From positions 279,124 through 337,485 of the forward strand of contig NW_020170457.1 in assembly GCF_000524195.1 (NCBI RefSeq): a stretch of DNA of 58,362 bases, in the 5' to 3' direction. Position numbers and translations under genes: made by a program. Positions 11,001 to 26,000 of the stretch are shown piece after piece. The stretch's first letter is position 1; every line of letters begins with the position of its first letter. The stretch comes from Echinococcus granulosus. Taxonomy: Eukaryota > Platyhelminthes > Cestoda > Cyclophyllidea > Taeniidae. The notes beneath the pieces are model-generated. The model saw only the letters and a program-made list of their open reading frames with translations, searched no databases and was not told where the DNA came from.

Positions 11001-14000
11001 GAAAGGGAAAATTTGATGGAATTAACAAAAACTGGTCAAAAAGTGAGCAGCTTAAGTGACAGCCAATGGAAGTCGGTCAAAAGAGTTGAAAGAATCGAAT
11101 AAAATTCGCATTTTTTTTCTCAAAAGTATTTCGAAAACTTTGACCACAAAAAATGACTCAAAAAGCAAGGCAAGTTACATGACCAAACGTCACAAAAGTT
11201 AGACAGACATGCCCTACGAAATTATCAAACCCTATTGCCACCGGAGGAAAACCATAGCCTACCACCTACTGCTTTCATCAGCTCAAGTTGTGCGCCAATT
11301 AAGAAACAACAAAAAAGGTTCAATTTCCCTTCTCCGAGGAAGACTATTCCTTATCTGATTTATTATTTTAAGCATGACTGACCTTCTTTTAATACAGGAT
11401 TTGGTGCAACATAAGATGCTAATTAGGAACGCCAGTCACATATATGTGACGGTGATAGGGAACGTAATAAAAAGCAGCACAAATCAAACCCCAAATCAAG
11501 AGTCAAACTAAACTACTAATTAGCGTGTGTTTTCCGACCTTTGAGTAGAAGGGAGGCGGGGGAGAGGTAAGAAGGATCAATCAAGCAAGTGAGCAGGTAA
11601 ACAAGCGGGCAGGAATGCCATTTTGCCCCCGGATGAGATGGGAGGAGAAAAGTTGGGATGGTTAGAAGGGAGGGATGAGAGATGAGAATATAGGCCCCTC
11701 CTGAGAACTAACAGCCCCAACTGTTGGAGCAAACCTAGAAACATAAAAAGAGACCCTGTGAAGGAATTGAGATGAGTTAAAAAATAAAAGAATGGACCGA
11801 CGAAATTTTTTAAATGAANNNNNNNNNNNNNNNNNNNNNNNNNNNNNNNNNNNNNNNNNNNNNNNNNNNNNNNNNNNNNNNNNNNNNNNNNNNNNNNNNN
11901 NNNNNNNNNNNNNNNNNNTAAAAGAATAGGACCGACGAAATTTTTAAATGAAGTAAAAAACGGTGTTGAGGCCAAGGGTGCTGAGATGTAACTTGTATGT
12001 ATGTATGTATGTATGTAACTTGTTAAAGTGGTTTTTTCCACAAGGTGTATGATAGAAAAGTTTTTTTGAATTTCCAATGGGCTCGATGAAGGTGCCTTGT
12101 TTAGAGCCAAACAACACCCAGCGAATGACCCTCAGAATGCAATTCGCGGCAAACGACTTATCAAAGTCTGCCAGAGAAACAGGTACCTTTTGAACCCAAA
12201 GGCCCTTTTACTCTAGCGGCATCGTATTAACTTGCCGATCCAATGCCCTCCACTTACCTACGGCTGACACGGCCTATTCCAAAGCGAAATGCGCGGAAGC
12301 ACAGATGAAGGCCTCTTCACGAATTTAAAAGTCACCGCAACCTATCAAATGGATTTAAACCAACGAATGGATTCAGGCTTTGCTTGCTGGATTAACACAA
12401 CACGACTTCGACTTTTAAACAGTTCACTGTGTCAGACTGTAATATCCAGCGGTAAAGTGGAACGACAAACAACATCACTTGCTCTTTACCTTTCCTACTT
12501 CTGCTTGACCAAAAACTGTTTAACTCTTATCTGTTTCACCAAGGCCAAAAAAAACCACCAAGAAGACGACAGCCACACCATCAACGGGACAAAGGGGGAG
12601 AAACAACGGACTATTCATTTAAGTTGACTGCATTCAAAGAAGTCGATGATGAGGAGGGAAGTGGGAAAGAGAAGGGATTACCTCACTACTTTGGACATCG
12701 TTAAGTGGAACTCACAGCGATGAGGGAAATCCAATTGACGGGAAATTGGCAGCCCTACATTTGACTTACGAAAATAGACAAATTATCGGGATCTTCCAAT
12801 TCATTCTCACCTTCTATACTCTTCTGAAAGCTAGCAAACAAGGCAACATCTGCTTCAAAATTATGAATGCAGAAGGGAAGGCTGCGCTTCAGGTTAGCAG
12901 TGTCAATAGCCTTCCAGTCCCTTTTATGCGTGAAAAACAAAGCTCTCTGCCCAAAGTGGGCATCACTCTTGAAATGTGTGCTAAGATCCACAAAAACAAA
13001 TCAGCCTCAAGTATTTCGTGATCCTAGGCAATAAAGCTTCTTTGAGAACAGATGGAAGAGTGGCAGTTGACTTGTTAAGAGCATGACAACTACCAATGCT
13101 TCAAATGAGAAAGTGTGGTGGAGCCGAAATTTAGCTGCGCGAGCTCTCCACTTCCCGCACGGATTGTATTTTCGCCTTGGTGGCATGATGGAAGGCCACG
13201 CCTATAGCCCGCCTTTCCCCAGGCCAGTGGTACACAAAATAATAGCCCCTACTTAGTATGATATACTGCCCCTTTCGAGGGGCTAAAAGTGGGTCGGGTG
13301 CAAAACATAAATTTTATTTGCTACTTTTGGTGCAAATTTTTCTCCTGTGCTGTTTTTTCCATTTTGAGAGGGAAAAAAGCCTTAAAAGCATAAGTTGAAT
13401 CAGTTCTCTGGCATCGTCACAGGCAAAATCCATTTTTAATAAGTAAATAGAAAAACAACGGAAACAAACTCACTGATTCGGAGAGATGTGATTGTGGCGA
13501 CAGGAATGGATTCAAATTTGTTGAGGAAGCAGCTGAAGATTTAAAAAAAGACAGTTTGACAATTGACGACATGAAATGACAGTAAATGTCACTTTGATCT
13601 GAAGGCATCTTCCCCGAGCTCTGCTCTGTCTTCCGACTTACAAGTGACCGATGCTAGAAAATATTCACCTCCACTGGACGCACAGACAGCGGAGACCAGT
13701 CCAGAGATCGGTGCCAAGAAGTTGTCGACTCATTCAAAAATTCTTTTCTCACATTCCGTGATTACATTACTGCATTGAGATTTGGACTCAACATTCAAAA
13801 GGGATCTTGATTCAAACCTTGAATCAGCCTACATAGGGCAAAATTAGAAAGCACCTAACCGCGAGGCCTGGAAAACACCTCGAATTTGTCTAAGCCTTTC
13901 CAACCTAGCACAGTGACCAAATGCATGGAGACTCCATGAGATGTGTCGCATACATCATCAAGACATCTCCTGACGGGATACAGGTAATTCAAATACATCT

Positions 14001-17000
14001 GCGGATTTGTATTGGAAACAGGAATGAATTAGAGGTCACGTCTTCAAAAATTTTTTAAAAGTTTCATATTTTTCTCTCCCGTCCAGGTGGATCTAGAGGC
14101 TCTGCCCCAACTCACCTCCAACCAGTACCTCTCTCTCGCACTGCTGATAGGCAGGCGGTACGATGGGAGTGGCATCGAAGAGACGACGAATGTGGTCCAC
14201 GTCTTCAGCCACATGTGGGGCAGTGGTGGCGAAGGAGGAGGCTGCTGACTGACGCATCCATGCATTCCACGCCGCCTGGAAGTAGGGATTTCGAGGTGGC
14301 GACGCTTGTGACTGGTAGATAGGGGCTGATGGTATCTGAGTTAGAAAAAAAAGTACGCAAAATTACTTAACCTGGAGCCAAGGTAGACTACGTGAATGAA
14401 GCGAATAAGACGCAAGCTCTTGGAGTCGGTGCAAATACCGGTAGGTTGTGGCTGTTTAGATATCAGTTAAATAGAGTGTAGGACTCGCAGTTGGATGGTA
14501 TGGTGTCTGAATGAAAAACCACGAGTCTGCTACTGGAATTCACGCTTAAGTAGAATCAGCACAATTCAAAGGAGCTTGGACGGTCGTTACGTGAGACTAA
14601 GGTGGGGGTCACCACGGTTTAATTATCGCTGAGGTACAGAATTACGAACGAGCGCCTTGGAGCCTTTAAAGGCCAAACAACCCATTCGTCAGCATGCAGC
14701 TCTATATTATGCATGAAATTGCATAGAAAAGCAAGTGGATGTTCGCCTTCCATGATAACATGAAATTTTGCACATCGTTACACGGCTAAGGAAGTCATGA
14801 TACCGCTGCTTGCCATCGTAATTTTAGGAGTGTTTGGATTGGGCTTGACCAGTCACGATAAGTGCGATGATCATTGGTGTAGAATAGGCGAGACAGAACA
14901 CCTATTACTGCTTGGTTTTCTGTTCCTACATTAATCCCTTTTAGTGCGTAGGCGCATCACGATTCCACAGCCTTTTATGGGAAGAACATTAGGTATCAAG
15001 ATATAGTTTTTGATTTTGACCGAATAGTATAGCGAAGCGCAGTCACATGGTCCCAAACCTAATTTACAGTCGATCAGGTAGTGCATATTTCCAGCATAGG
15101 GTGACCTAAGAGATGATGCACAGGAAACCCAGCAGATTGGTGTCAAACGCTCGCATCGAAGTCTCAGACGAAGGTCTGCCACTACAGCTCACCTACTGAA
15201 CGCAAATACCCCTCGGATCAAGAGCACAAAAAATCTATTCCATTGCCTTCATCAAAACCAATTCGTTTGCGATATGATTTGACATAACCAGCTATCATGA
15301 AGTAGTAAGGAATGAATATTAAGCACATGAGAATTAGTGCGTCAGGTATGAGACGCAGACGACAGAAGGGCTAAGAAAGTGGTTTTTTGAAAAGAAAACA
15401 ATGCAGGATGTCAACTTTGCTTGATCACGCAAATTGAACATTTGCATAAAAGGTGGTAACATAATTCCTCCTTTTTCTTCCCATAAAAAGACGGTAAGGC
15501 AGGGGCTTCCTGTCTCCAAAATTCTTAAAAAACAAGTAAAAAAGGAATCAAACTTCTGGTATGAGTGACACCGAAATTGATTGGATACCACCACCCCACA
15601 AGACAACCTCCACCCTCGTCAATTATCACAAACCACAAAAGTAATCGCATTTTATTTCTGTAGAAATATGATCAGACAATCCCTCAAAACAATTTTATTT
15701 TCCATCGCCTGGAATGAATTGTTTACTTAGTAGAGAGACGACACTGACGCACATTTGACATTTCCAGTTTACGGAACAAGGTTGGACGAGTGTATCCTAC
15801 CTTGTAGAGTTTTAGCCCAACTGAGCGTCTGTTCTGGCCGAAATACCAGTGATCCTTAAAGTGCTAGGTGGAAACTAATGCGTGCAGACGCTATGCAACG
15901 GTTGGACAGGCAGCAGGGCGGACGGTAAAACTGTCAAAGCCTAGACAGCCCTCTTTCTGGTGACTTACATTCGCTGACATTTCTGATTTAACCAATTGAA
16001 CAGTTTGACAAGGGAGATGGAACCCATTTCGATAATTCATTTCCCAGAAAATGAATAACAAGGACTTGTAATTTAAAATCGCCGCCTCGATTTAATAATG
16101 AATTGGCTGAAAGTTCTATTGGAAGCTAGACCAAGAGAAATATCGTGGTCCTCACATATACATCCCGTGTGACCTCGTTTACTCGCTTTGTCCCGAATCC
16201 GTTCTAAATATTTTTTTTAAATAAATTAACAGCGATCAGTATCACACGATCCGCATGATCACGTGAGTCTACGCTCCGGCAATTTTACCCTATCAATACA
16301 AATCCGTAAATGCGGAAAACCGATTTAGTAACCTCAAGCTATTCCACTGATTCGTTTTGCATCTTTTCCGATCAACCAGATGACAGTGGGAGAGACAGAC
16401 ACACGAGTAGATTGGTAGATCGCAGATATCCAAAAAACCCCTCCAAATGGAACCAGGCATTCGATTCACTCCTAACTGCTCGCATGAATCTGCCATTTAT
16501 CTGAGAAACCAAAGTGAGATTTGCCGACCGAAATTATCAAATGGAAGCCAGAGATCAAAAGGTAGGCAAATAAACCAGAAGATAATTAAATGGGTGGATA
16601 GAGATGTCAACTAACCGGGAATTTGGACGCACTCTCCGAGCTCTGATGGAAATCGATGAGGGATGCGGAGGAGAGAGTTGAGGAGGGAGAAGAGGCCCGT
16701 GCCGACCGGCCGCCGCCTCCACCATTTGTAGCGGTAGTTGTAGCACAGTTCCTTGACCTTGAGGAGATGGAGATTTGCGGCGGCGGGATGGGCACAGGCA
16801 AGGAGGAGGCGGTGAGACTGCTACAGCCCAACGAATAGTACTCGCTGTGAAGAGACGCCTCAAGATCTGGTGACGGAAAAAGGGGAAAATAGATAACTCA
16901 CTAATAACAACAAAAGATGCGGTCTCTGTAGCGATTCGGCAACGGAGACTCGAGTAATTTGTATCTCTCAGAGTGGCTGTACTCCAGGTGGAGTGGATGC

Positions 17001-20000
17001 GGAGCACCCCAGACGTACAACCAGCTGGATTGGTAGCGTCGCCTACACTAGGAAGCAATTTCCCTCAGATTGCAAATAATCTCTACCAAATCTGTTTGCA
17101 ACACAATTTGATGCAGAGAATACACGTGACATTGGTAGAGAATATGCATACTTATTTGAAGGATTATGGCACTGATGGAAATAAAGAGGTGTACTACCTA
17201 CCCGACGAAAGTATACAGACAACGGATAGGACCAAACCCATTTCACATATCAACTTGTAAACACGAGTTCAAGCATACCTAAAATGAAGGCGAGGATTTC
17301 AGGCTAGTCGAAGAAATGAATAATTATTGTCTATTATAACAAACGACAAATCCTATTTTTGAAAGTCCAACACAACTAAGTTAGAGTCAATGAGAAAAGG
17401 CGGCGGTAAGGAGTGAAGTCACTACCGCTGTTAAGCGAAAAAAGACAGATAGCCTTAACGAATTTTTTTCTTAAAGTAGATAAATCAAAGGCTATACTGA
17501 GATTTTAAGGTTTCACGGAGTAAAGCGTATCGCGTGCCCATTAGAGAGGATGGATCGGTCTAAAGCGTATGCATCAAGAGCTATACAAACTGCAACAGTA
17601 TCCACAACAAAGAGGACTAGTTTTGACGCACCTTTGGCCAACTTCGACGTCATCGAGGCTGTCGGTGGAGGCGGAAGTCGCTGCAAGCCGAGGGTTCCAT
17701 GGGGTGAGGCATCAAGGAGTTCACGTTCGTCTTCGCCCTCCCCACTCGCCTTGTCGTAGGTGTCCACACGGGGTGTGGTACCATCTTCCACCTCCTCGAT
17801 AGCAGTGGAGGCCGCAACAGAGGCACCAGATCCACCACCACCACCAATAGACGCGTTCCCCAGCGGTCGCCATGACTGCGAGTTGGAAGCAGAGGTAGAC
17901 GAAGCGGAGAGAGGCTGACGGGCGTAGGTGTGGCCCAGTGTATCCGCGTGGTGCGGTATGATACCAGAAAGAAAGGCACTATCAAAAGGGCGTGAAAAAG
18001 TGAAATTGATGAAAAATCTTTTCTGTACAGGATACTTTGGCTTCAGAAGATGTGTAGGTCTATGAATGGTTGGAAAACCCAAATTCCAGGCTTTGTCTGA
18101 ATCCGCCTCACGATAAAATGTCCTCTATTTCAAATGATATATTTGACAACAAGCGATTTCGATTACCGTGTCAATCTCATAGCATTCTTCCCACACCTAT
18201 AACACCTCAATCATACTTTGCGCTAATAAATCCTCCCCATACTCTCAAACGCCTTAACACTTCTTCAGGAATAACTTGCGGTCGGTACATTGTTGACAGC
18301 GGTAAACCAATCCGATCAAACTGAAAGCAAATCCGTGTCTCTTAGGCTGGTTAATACGCCTAGACGCTGCAAAAGGGAGATAGCTGACATTAGCGTGGTT
18401 AACGGTGAAGAGGTTTATCACGGACTTAGCGAGCAGGGGTCGACTTTTGGCAAGCCTCCAACTTCGTGTTTTGCGCAATGGAACGGGACTAGGAGGACAC
18501 GAATTCAAGTCGACTTGGAAATGCTTGCGAAGAACGTGATATTTTTAGACAACCTAACCATTCCAAGAGTATGGACTACCACTAATGCAGAAGACAGCAA
18601 TCTCCCAAAACGCAATATTACTAGTATCACGTGTTTCCAACATGCAGTTGATTATAGTCTACAGAAAGAGCTCGTAAGATTAAAGTAAGAGAATGCCTAT
18701 GGGTGGCGCCGAAGCTGCCGTTCTTCAGACATAGGGGTTTTGATTACCGTCTCGGCATTTTGGCATCCCACCCAAGCCTGTAGCTCTCTGCAGCACCACT
18801 GCACGTTAGCGGCAAACCCTCGCCGTCGTCACCTCGTCTGGGTGACCCAGGGTGAGTTGTACACAAAGCATTGCCTTCACACCCATCTTGAGACTTGCTG
18901 CGCATATATGAAGCTCCTCCCGATTGTTCAGCGTGGGTGAAAGGAAAAATTGTCTACTTAAAAAGGGGATCGTTTGTTTCCTCTAGCATTGAACTTTTGA
19001 GTTTTAACAGATGAACAAGATGGTTTATTTGATGCCCCATTTTATACAAAAAGGAACGAAGTCTTCCACGCTTTGATTTCCTTTTCTCTGCCTGAAAAAA
19101 TTGACAACAGCAATTCATCAATCATGCAGGTTGCTTCATATGCAGAAAGAAAGGATTGTTTGCTTCAAGAAAAGAAAACTTTGAATAATTCCGTGTCAGC
19201 ATGTTCATGTCCTTTTTAACAAAGTTTGGGAAATCATTTAAAAGTCTGCAAATGCTTCTCACTCATCTGCAGTGAGATCATGTACAGTCTTTTAAACGAA
19301 ACATCGGAAAAAAAGTGCAATATTTCCGAGGGAAAAGGGTCGTATTCTCTAGCTTTAGACAAGTGCTTTAAGTTATTTAATTTTACCTCCCTGTATCACC
19401 ACATTGGCAAGGTGCCCGGCGGAGAAGGGCAAGAGTATTTGATCGTATTTCGGTGTCACATGACTACTTCTGCCCTCGTGCATAAATAAGTATACGACTT
19501 GATACGGCCCAAAGTCCTCGCATAAATTGCACCATAGGGCAAGGATCAGCGATCAGTCACGTTTCATGTCGTGACATCAAAGCTTGACAACCGCATGATC
19601 ATATACAAAGTGGATTAGAGTTGTGAGGTAGAAAAGGATGCCACTGGGGTGTGCCTTTCTACTTGGCTTCTAGAGACAAAATTTTGCTTAAGAGTGGAAT
19701 ATGGAAGCTTTTTGCCACTCTGGTGAAAATACTAAGTTTTACGAAGCTGTTTCATGTTTATTACAAAGACTGGAAATTCGCCGCAATGTTGCTAGAGGCT
19801 GGTAAAAGTTCGAACACTGGTATTTGAGCAATGCAAGAACAAATAGGAGGTAATTAAGCGAGATATGCGGAATTGGTTGAAAGGAAAGGAGAATGAAATA
19901 GAGATATTACTCACGGATCAATGCGATCGACATGACCCCAAGCCTTGCCCTCGAAGCCATGGTGACCGACATGCACAAACGAGTTTTCAATCGGTCGGCT

Positions 20001-23000
20001 GATGTCTTGACCTGCAACCGAGTGAAAGGAGAGGAAGAATAAGTGATTAAAAACAGAGTTATTAATTGGCAACATGCTTGTGGTCGTCCTGTACCGTCAC
20101 CTCAACAGCCCCAAAACACAATGATTTCACGATTATCATTACCAGGGAGTTCATTTTAAAGGTCCAAAAGGGGCTTCTGGCTCCTGTCTGGACCACTTCT
20201 CCCATCAAATGTTAAAACACAAACCAATAACGGCGTCATCATTGAGATCCATTTTAATCATGCTTGCGTTCTATTCCCATGCAGCAGGATCAACGGCCAG
20301 AGAATGGTAATAGGTTGTCAAGCTATGGATCGAGAGGATTGCTCGAATTATTACACGGGTGTTCAGACAAGACTAAGCCTATAAGATGCGGAAGAAAGTG
20401 GCCGAAAATCTCTGGAATCATACATCCTAGCTCTCCTTCCATTGTAGCTCAATATTTCTTTGAGGTGTTTATCAGTAAGCATTAGAACATTACCAAGGGC
20501 TCGATGTCTGCTGATAGGGGATGTCATGGATGAAACGAATGAGTCCGAAACACGAAAATAGGTGTAGGATAGTCATGGCCTGAAAAATTATTACACTCAG
20601 TTTTTGATTAGTAAGCCGATTGGTCAGTTCGCTAGCGCAAGTACTGCCTCCGAGACGCTGGCAGTGAACAGATTGCAATTATTTGAAAGACTGGACACAT
20701 TCAATCGAAAATTTCGACGAATGCACTGTAGTCGCACACATTAGCCAAGCCACAAATTCTCCAGTCAAAAATTATGCCCCTTAGTTGATGCAGCGAGCTG
20801 CCTAATGTTGTGTTCCGATGGTTTCACCGTATGAAAGGGCAGATACATCGACGAATCAGAATTTTGGGTATGATGAAAGGTGTTAACAAACCAAAGACAG
20901 GCCCACCTTATGGAGCTTGATTGACAATACCCCAGTGATGGAATGTGTCCTTAATAACCGTCTATTCTCTCCCTCACGATTTGATCGCCAAAACAATGGC
21001 ACGAAGCTCTGCTTATGCCATCCGTGTAAACGGTGTGCTCGGTGATTGGTATGTCAATGATGAAGCGTCATTATAATGTCTTTAGGAGTGACTGAAACAT
21101 TATATTGTTGTCAGCCTTGGTTGGGAAATTTCAAATGAATAAATTCCGGACCGCGTTGGTTGGATACCAATCCAAAAATTTACTGAAAGAAGCCATCTCC
21201 TATGGATTGCCGGAATCATAAAGATTCACAACGGAAGGAATACAGAAAAAGAAACGGATTTGAGTGTTGCAATTTACCTGACTCCAAGCTGATACATAAA
21301 ACCAGCTCCCACTAAAGAATGCCGTCCAACTTTAAGCAATAATGCCCTAGAGAAATCCCTCGCCTAACAATTGGTATGACATGCAAGAAATTCTATCGAA
21401 ATGCACAAGATGCAGCGCTACTGATAAAATAAGTAGCCTTCTCGATGTGGTAAAAAGTCGTCACTGAAAGACTGACTACCGAAGGACGAGTGTCGTCAGG
21501 GCATACTTTACCAAAATTGTATCATCAGAACATGGAACGACTCATGCCCTATGGTAACGTCTTCCAGAACGACTAGGGAGCCGCAAGGGCAACTTACCTT
21601 GTAGATGTCGTTGAAGACGGACGATTTCACGGGGAAAAGAGGCTATCTCTCCGGTGCGTCGATTCTGGCCCCGCCACCAAAAGTTCTCTGCACGTCCCTC
21701 GATCACAAGAATGCGATCTCCGGTTACCACGTCCATACGGTCAGCCTCGTCGAAATTTTGCTTCGCAATGACCTCCATCGGCCGAATCTATAGAACGATA
21801 CTCGTTTAGGTTGTTTACCTACTTTTGTGGGCTCTGCAGTCTACATAAAGTTCAGTCACTCCATCTTGCCACACTAATTATGCTAATACCTTATCACTTC
21901 GACCGTACAGCCTTGACACCTTCGCCACTAGTACCGCACAGACGCAACATGTTCGTTAGTAAGTGAAAAGTGGTCACGTTAAATTTGGAGTCACAACCAG
22001 ACTGACTGAGGCTGAATTAATAAAATACACATGGGATTTTCGTGGTCTGAGGATAACTACTCCTCTTACTTTTCGAGTAATAATTGGTATTTTTGCCCAT
22101 AAAACGCTAAGTGCTCAAAGGAAATACTCTATAGAGATAATAACAAGTGACAAAACCCTCATATATAATAAAGGTATGGAATCACTCAGAAGCACTAAAT
22201 ATGCCTATAAAATGGGCAAAAGAAATAAATGACTACGTGTTTAGCTTATTGCAGACAAATATTTAGGATAAGTAAGGTCTCCGGATGTCTGGAGAGCTGT
22301 GTATACGCAACACCGATGCAAAGATAGATAATGCGCCTCGGATGTACACAGTGAGTCCACAGAACATTGATTCTGCCCCTTTAATTCCATATGCACCCAA
22401 GTTTTACATTCGCCCTCACGCAACACATCCTACTCATAAAACGAATTAGTGAGAGCAGCCGAATTGTCAGGCTGAAATAGTTACATAACGCGTTTGAGCG
22501 TGTAGCTTTTATAATATTAACAACTTCTAACACGAGAGTGCGAAAAAAAAACTCACTGAGTGTTTGAGGAAAAAGAGAATAATTCATAAAATGATGTAAC
22601 TGGGTGCACATTAACGGAGATATCCTATGTTTCTATGTTATCCCTTCAGCCGCCACCGAATTGATCGTGATTCCACTAGACGAGACAGTCCTCCGGTTCT
22701 TTCTAGCATGGATTAATAAAGTGCTATACGACTCTCGAGGAAGAAATGGAATCCTACACTTGGGAAAATAGGAAAAAAAAACAGATGTCAGATCAAGCAA
22801 ACTTGGCCAGCTGTCACAACTCAGAAGAGAAAATATGCGGTTACGTTTTTTTAAAAAAACCTACCACTTTACCTTTCTATCATACCAGTCAATCAGAGCA
22901 CGGAGGAGGAAAGCCAAGGTAACGAAAGCGAAGTTTTAAATCTCCCTACTCCGTAACTGCTGAACCGCTATACATTAAATCGGAGTCCATGCACTAATCA

Positions 23001-26000
23001 GGAGTTAAGATGACGATCCAGCACAAGGCACAATCAAGGGAATTTAAGGGGTAAGAAAAGTCAATACTGTAAATTCTTTTACGAAAAGATTAAAACGACT
23101 GGAAAATGTTCAGAAAATGCCTTTCCTTCACAAGTCCAGCAAGGCATCCAACCTCCCAGTTGAGGTAGCAACACGCCAATGGCACTAAAGGAGGAGAAAC
23201 GATGCTCTAGTAGGTTGGCAGGTGAGTGTGTTGACACCTGCGTTCGGTGTGGAAATAGAGTGCTCTCCCTCGCAGACATCCGAGGAGAGAAGATAAAAGG
23301 CTTGAAATGAATCTGGGACTAGTGTGGCAGATGCTCAGAGGGCTGATCGTCCAGTTAGCCAGAAGAAAAACAACGCAAGGCGAAGAGATACGGTAGAATG
23401 CCAGTTGAAGAGGTACCGGAAAAACTGAATGCGATTAGCAGATCTCCTTTGAGTTAAACACAATGTCCAACCACTTGCCGATGAAGCAACAATCACCAAA
23501 GGCTTAAGAGTGCAGACTGGCCTGTTACTTAAGGAAGGGTTAAATGGTAGAAATACTGTACTCTAAAATACACATGAAAGTGGTTTCGGCATTGTTTTAA
23601 ATAAATCAAGATATTTTCATGAAAAAAGTTGAGTATTTTCTCCTCCACCCCCTTCAATTAATCGCCAAAACTACGCGTCAGCCATGCTTTGCATCATCTC
23701 GCAAAAGTTCGGCTGATGGAAGAAAGACAAGGGGAATTTAGAAGGGGAAAAAGGAACGTTCACGCGTCGCTTGCTCAGTACAAAATTCACACCAAGGAGA
23801 AATTTGGCAAACCATTTTTTATTAGCGGGAAAAAGTAACGTAGACAATAAATTAAGTGAGCTCAGCTTGATTTCAGCGACAGAAATCGTGCCAACAGGAA
23901 AAGAACTCCAAACGACAAGGCGAACTGATTGCCGAACCCCTTCACAGTTAAATTCATGCTAGACAGTGAATAATGGGATGGAGTGGATACGCACGAACAC
24001 CGCCTCAATGCTCTCGTGCCTGTGTTTGTATTTCACCCTGTTGGAAGGGTAGGAGGAGGAGGAGGCAGAAATAATAGGCATTATCTACAAAGACGAAACT
24101 GGGTGGAAAATGTGCTTATTAAAAACAAAACGAAATAGAAGCGGAAAAAAAATTGTTACTCAAGTCGCTCTCGGAGAAACAAATCACACAGGGCTGTTCA
24201 AGGTGAACCTACAAATCGCAAAATAATAGACCGAATTATCAACCTAGAAATCGAGATTCCATACCTTTTTGAAGTGCAAATGGTAAAAAATATTAAATTT
24301 GGCATTTTGATCCAGTATCTCGGAAGAAAAGGAAACAGTTCAAAGAAACAGACACGGGTGAATGACTTAAAACAGTGAGAAAAAATGGCATAACACCAAA
24401 TGAATTCCCAAAGAAACACGAAACGAAATTTGTAGTTTGGTCGCCTACGCACGCAAATGATGGAAACATTTGCGGCTTCACACTCAGCAGGGAAAGTGAA
24501 TCGCAAAGGGTGTAGTCACAGCCCAAAGGTGTGAACAGGGAGGCACTTCGAAGGCTTTGTAAACAAATGCAAGGAGACAATTAACATTATGCTTCCTTAC
24601 ATTCGCTTACCACCGCTGAGCAACTTGAAACAGTCCGAAAAAAAAAAACAGAAAAAATACTCCCATTTATTCTATCTACATCTTTTCTCCAAGAAATATT
24701 TCATCGTTCCTTACGGATGTAGATGTAGTCAACTGAAAGGTAGCGACCCTCCACACTTCCGAATTCTCGTTTCCCACAGGCGACATCTCCACCAAAGAAA
24801 ACAGTGTCTAAGGGGCGGGTGAATTTACATCCATTCACCACCCACCTTCAATATTAAAGATGTGACGTAATGCTAGTCCTTCCTCCTCGCAGTTGTGCAA
24901 ACTCAGGCCTCGGCAAATCCAGGCAAGCACAATCGTCATTTCTCTCGAAAAGTAATTCAACAACAAAACGAAATCCGACACCAGAATGACGCATCTATGG
25001 CGTTCGTCAAAAAAAAAAAATTGGCAAACCAATGCAATGTCTACTCGAGAGAAGTACTTCAATTCTGCCAATGGTTGCCAAGCAAAATATTTTTGCGCCT
25101 GGATGGATGAACAATTTGTTTTTTTTCAAACGCACTAATCCGGAACCATAAAACACGTCCAGGTCTTTCGTGGGGAAAAAAAAAGCTGGCAAATTTAGTA
25201 CGCGCTTCCCCATTGGTTGATAAAAAGAGAACTGAAAAAAAGTTGGCGACCAATTGAAATCACCTCCTTCAAGAGGGGAATAAAACTAGCGAAACAGTAT
25301 CGTGAGGTATTCCATCCGCCATGCAAGAATCCTTCAACTACCCTCGCATTATGAGATCAAAAATAGGTGCTTGGTCCCCTGGTTTTAAACAAAAGAGGAG
25401 GCCAGATTTAACCGACAATAAGGATTTTGACTGCACTGTTAGTCCATTACCGTATGCGTAGTAAATTAAGAGAGGTTGGCATTCCTTTTTTCCCACCCGG
25501 TGGGAGCTATTTTACTTTAAAGTGTTTGCCACCAGCACCAAGTACACTTGACGGCCCGATTTTCTTACCTACACCACCGGGTCTCGCAAATGCCTTAGCC
25601 GGTTGCGCCGAATCCTGCTGCACAAAAAAATAGTTAAGTTCAGATGTAAGGTGAACTGGAGTCTGCGTACGCGTGCTTTGCAGTATTTTGATTTACCGCG
25701 GCCTCATAGTGATCGTTAGCACACTCAGAGTCTGACTGTACACGATATTGGGCAATTCGAGGAACTGAGCGCGACTGTGGATCCCAGGGCTTCCTCAAAC
25801 AGTCAAGAACTAGACTTGAAGAAGAAGACTTCCAGAGAGTCGAAGCAGTATTTTCTGGGATTTCAGACACCACTGAGACCTCCCTTCATTAGAAGTCCGT
25901 GGTGACATTTTCTTGCACTGACTCTTCAACTTCGCAAGGGCATTCGCTATTCAAGCCTTTACTTAGAAAAAGGTCATCCCAACACCGCTTGTTTTTTTGG

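Larger units (their letters stand above)
8074..14115. other. ACK intron before the last exon
   Basis: 6.0 kb with no exon I can support. It holds the first 100-N gap (11819-11918) with near-identical flanks, a (GTAT)n tract at 11995-12017 and one copy of the 16-bp GTCAC near-palindrome at 11435-11450. The hydrophobic minus-strand frame at 10353-10595 lacks any other support. Confidence 0.5.

Noticed and set aside
11577..12110. Minus-strand frame crossing the first N run
   Set aside because: Created by reading through 100 N and a duplicated contig end.
16555..17058. 167-codon minus-strand open frame over two ACK exons
   Set aside because: It reads through a 35-nt intron in a frame that does not fit the phases of the neighbouring exons; the phased frame gives the ACK linker.
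17650..17985. 111-codon minus-strand frame
   Set aside because: Shadow of the ACK linker exon 17978-17632, whose frame is fixed by the CRIB exon phase.
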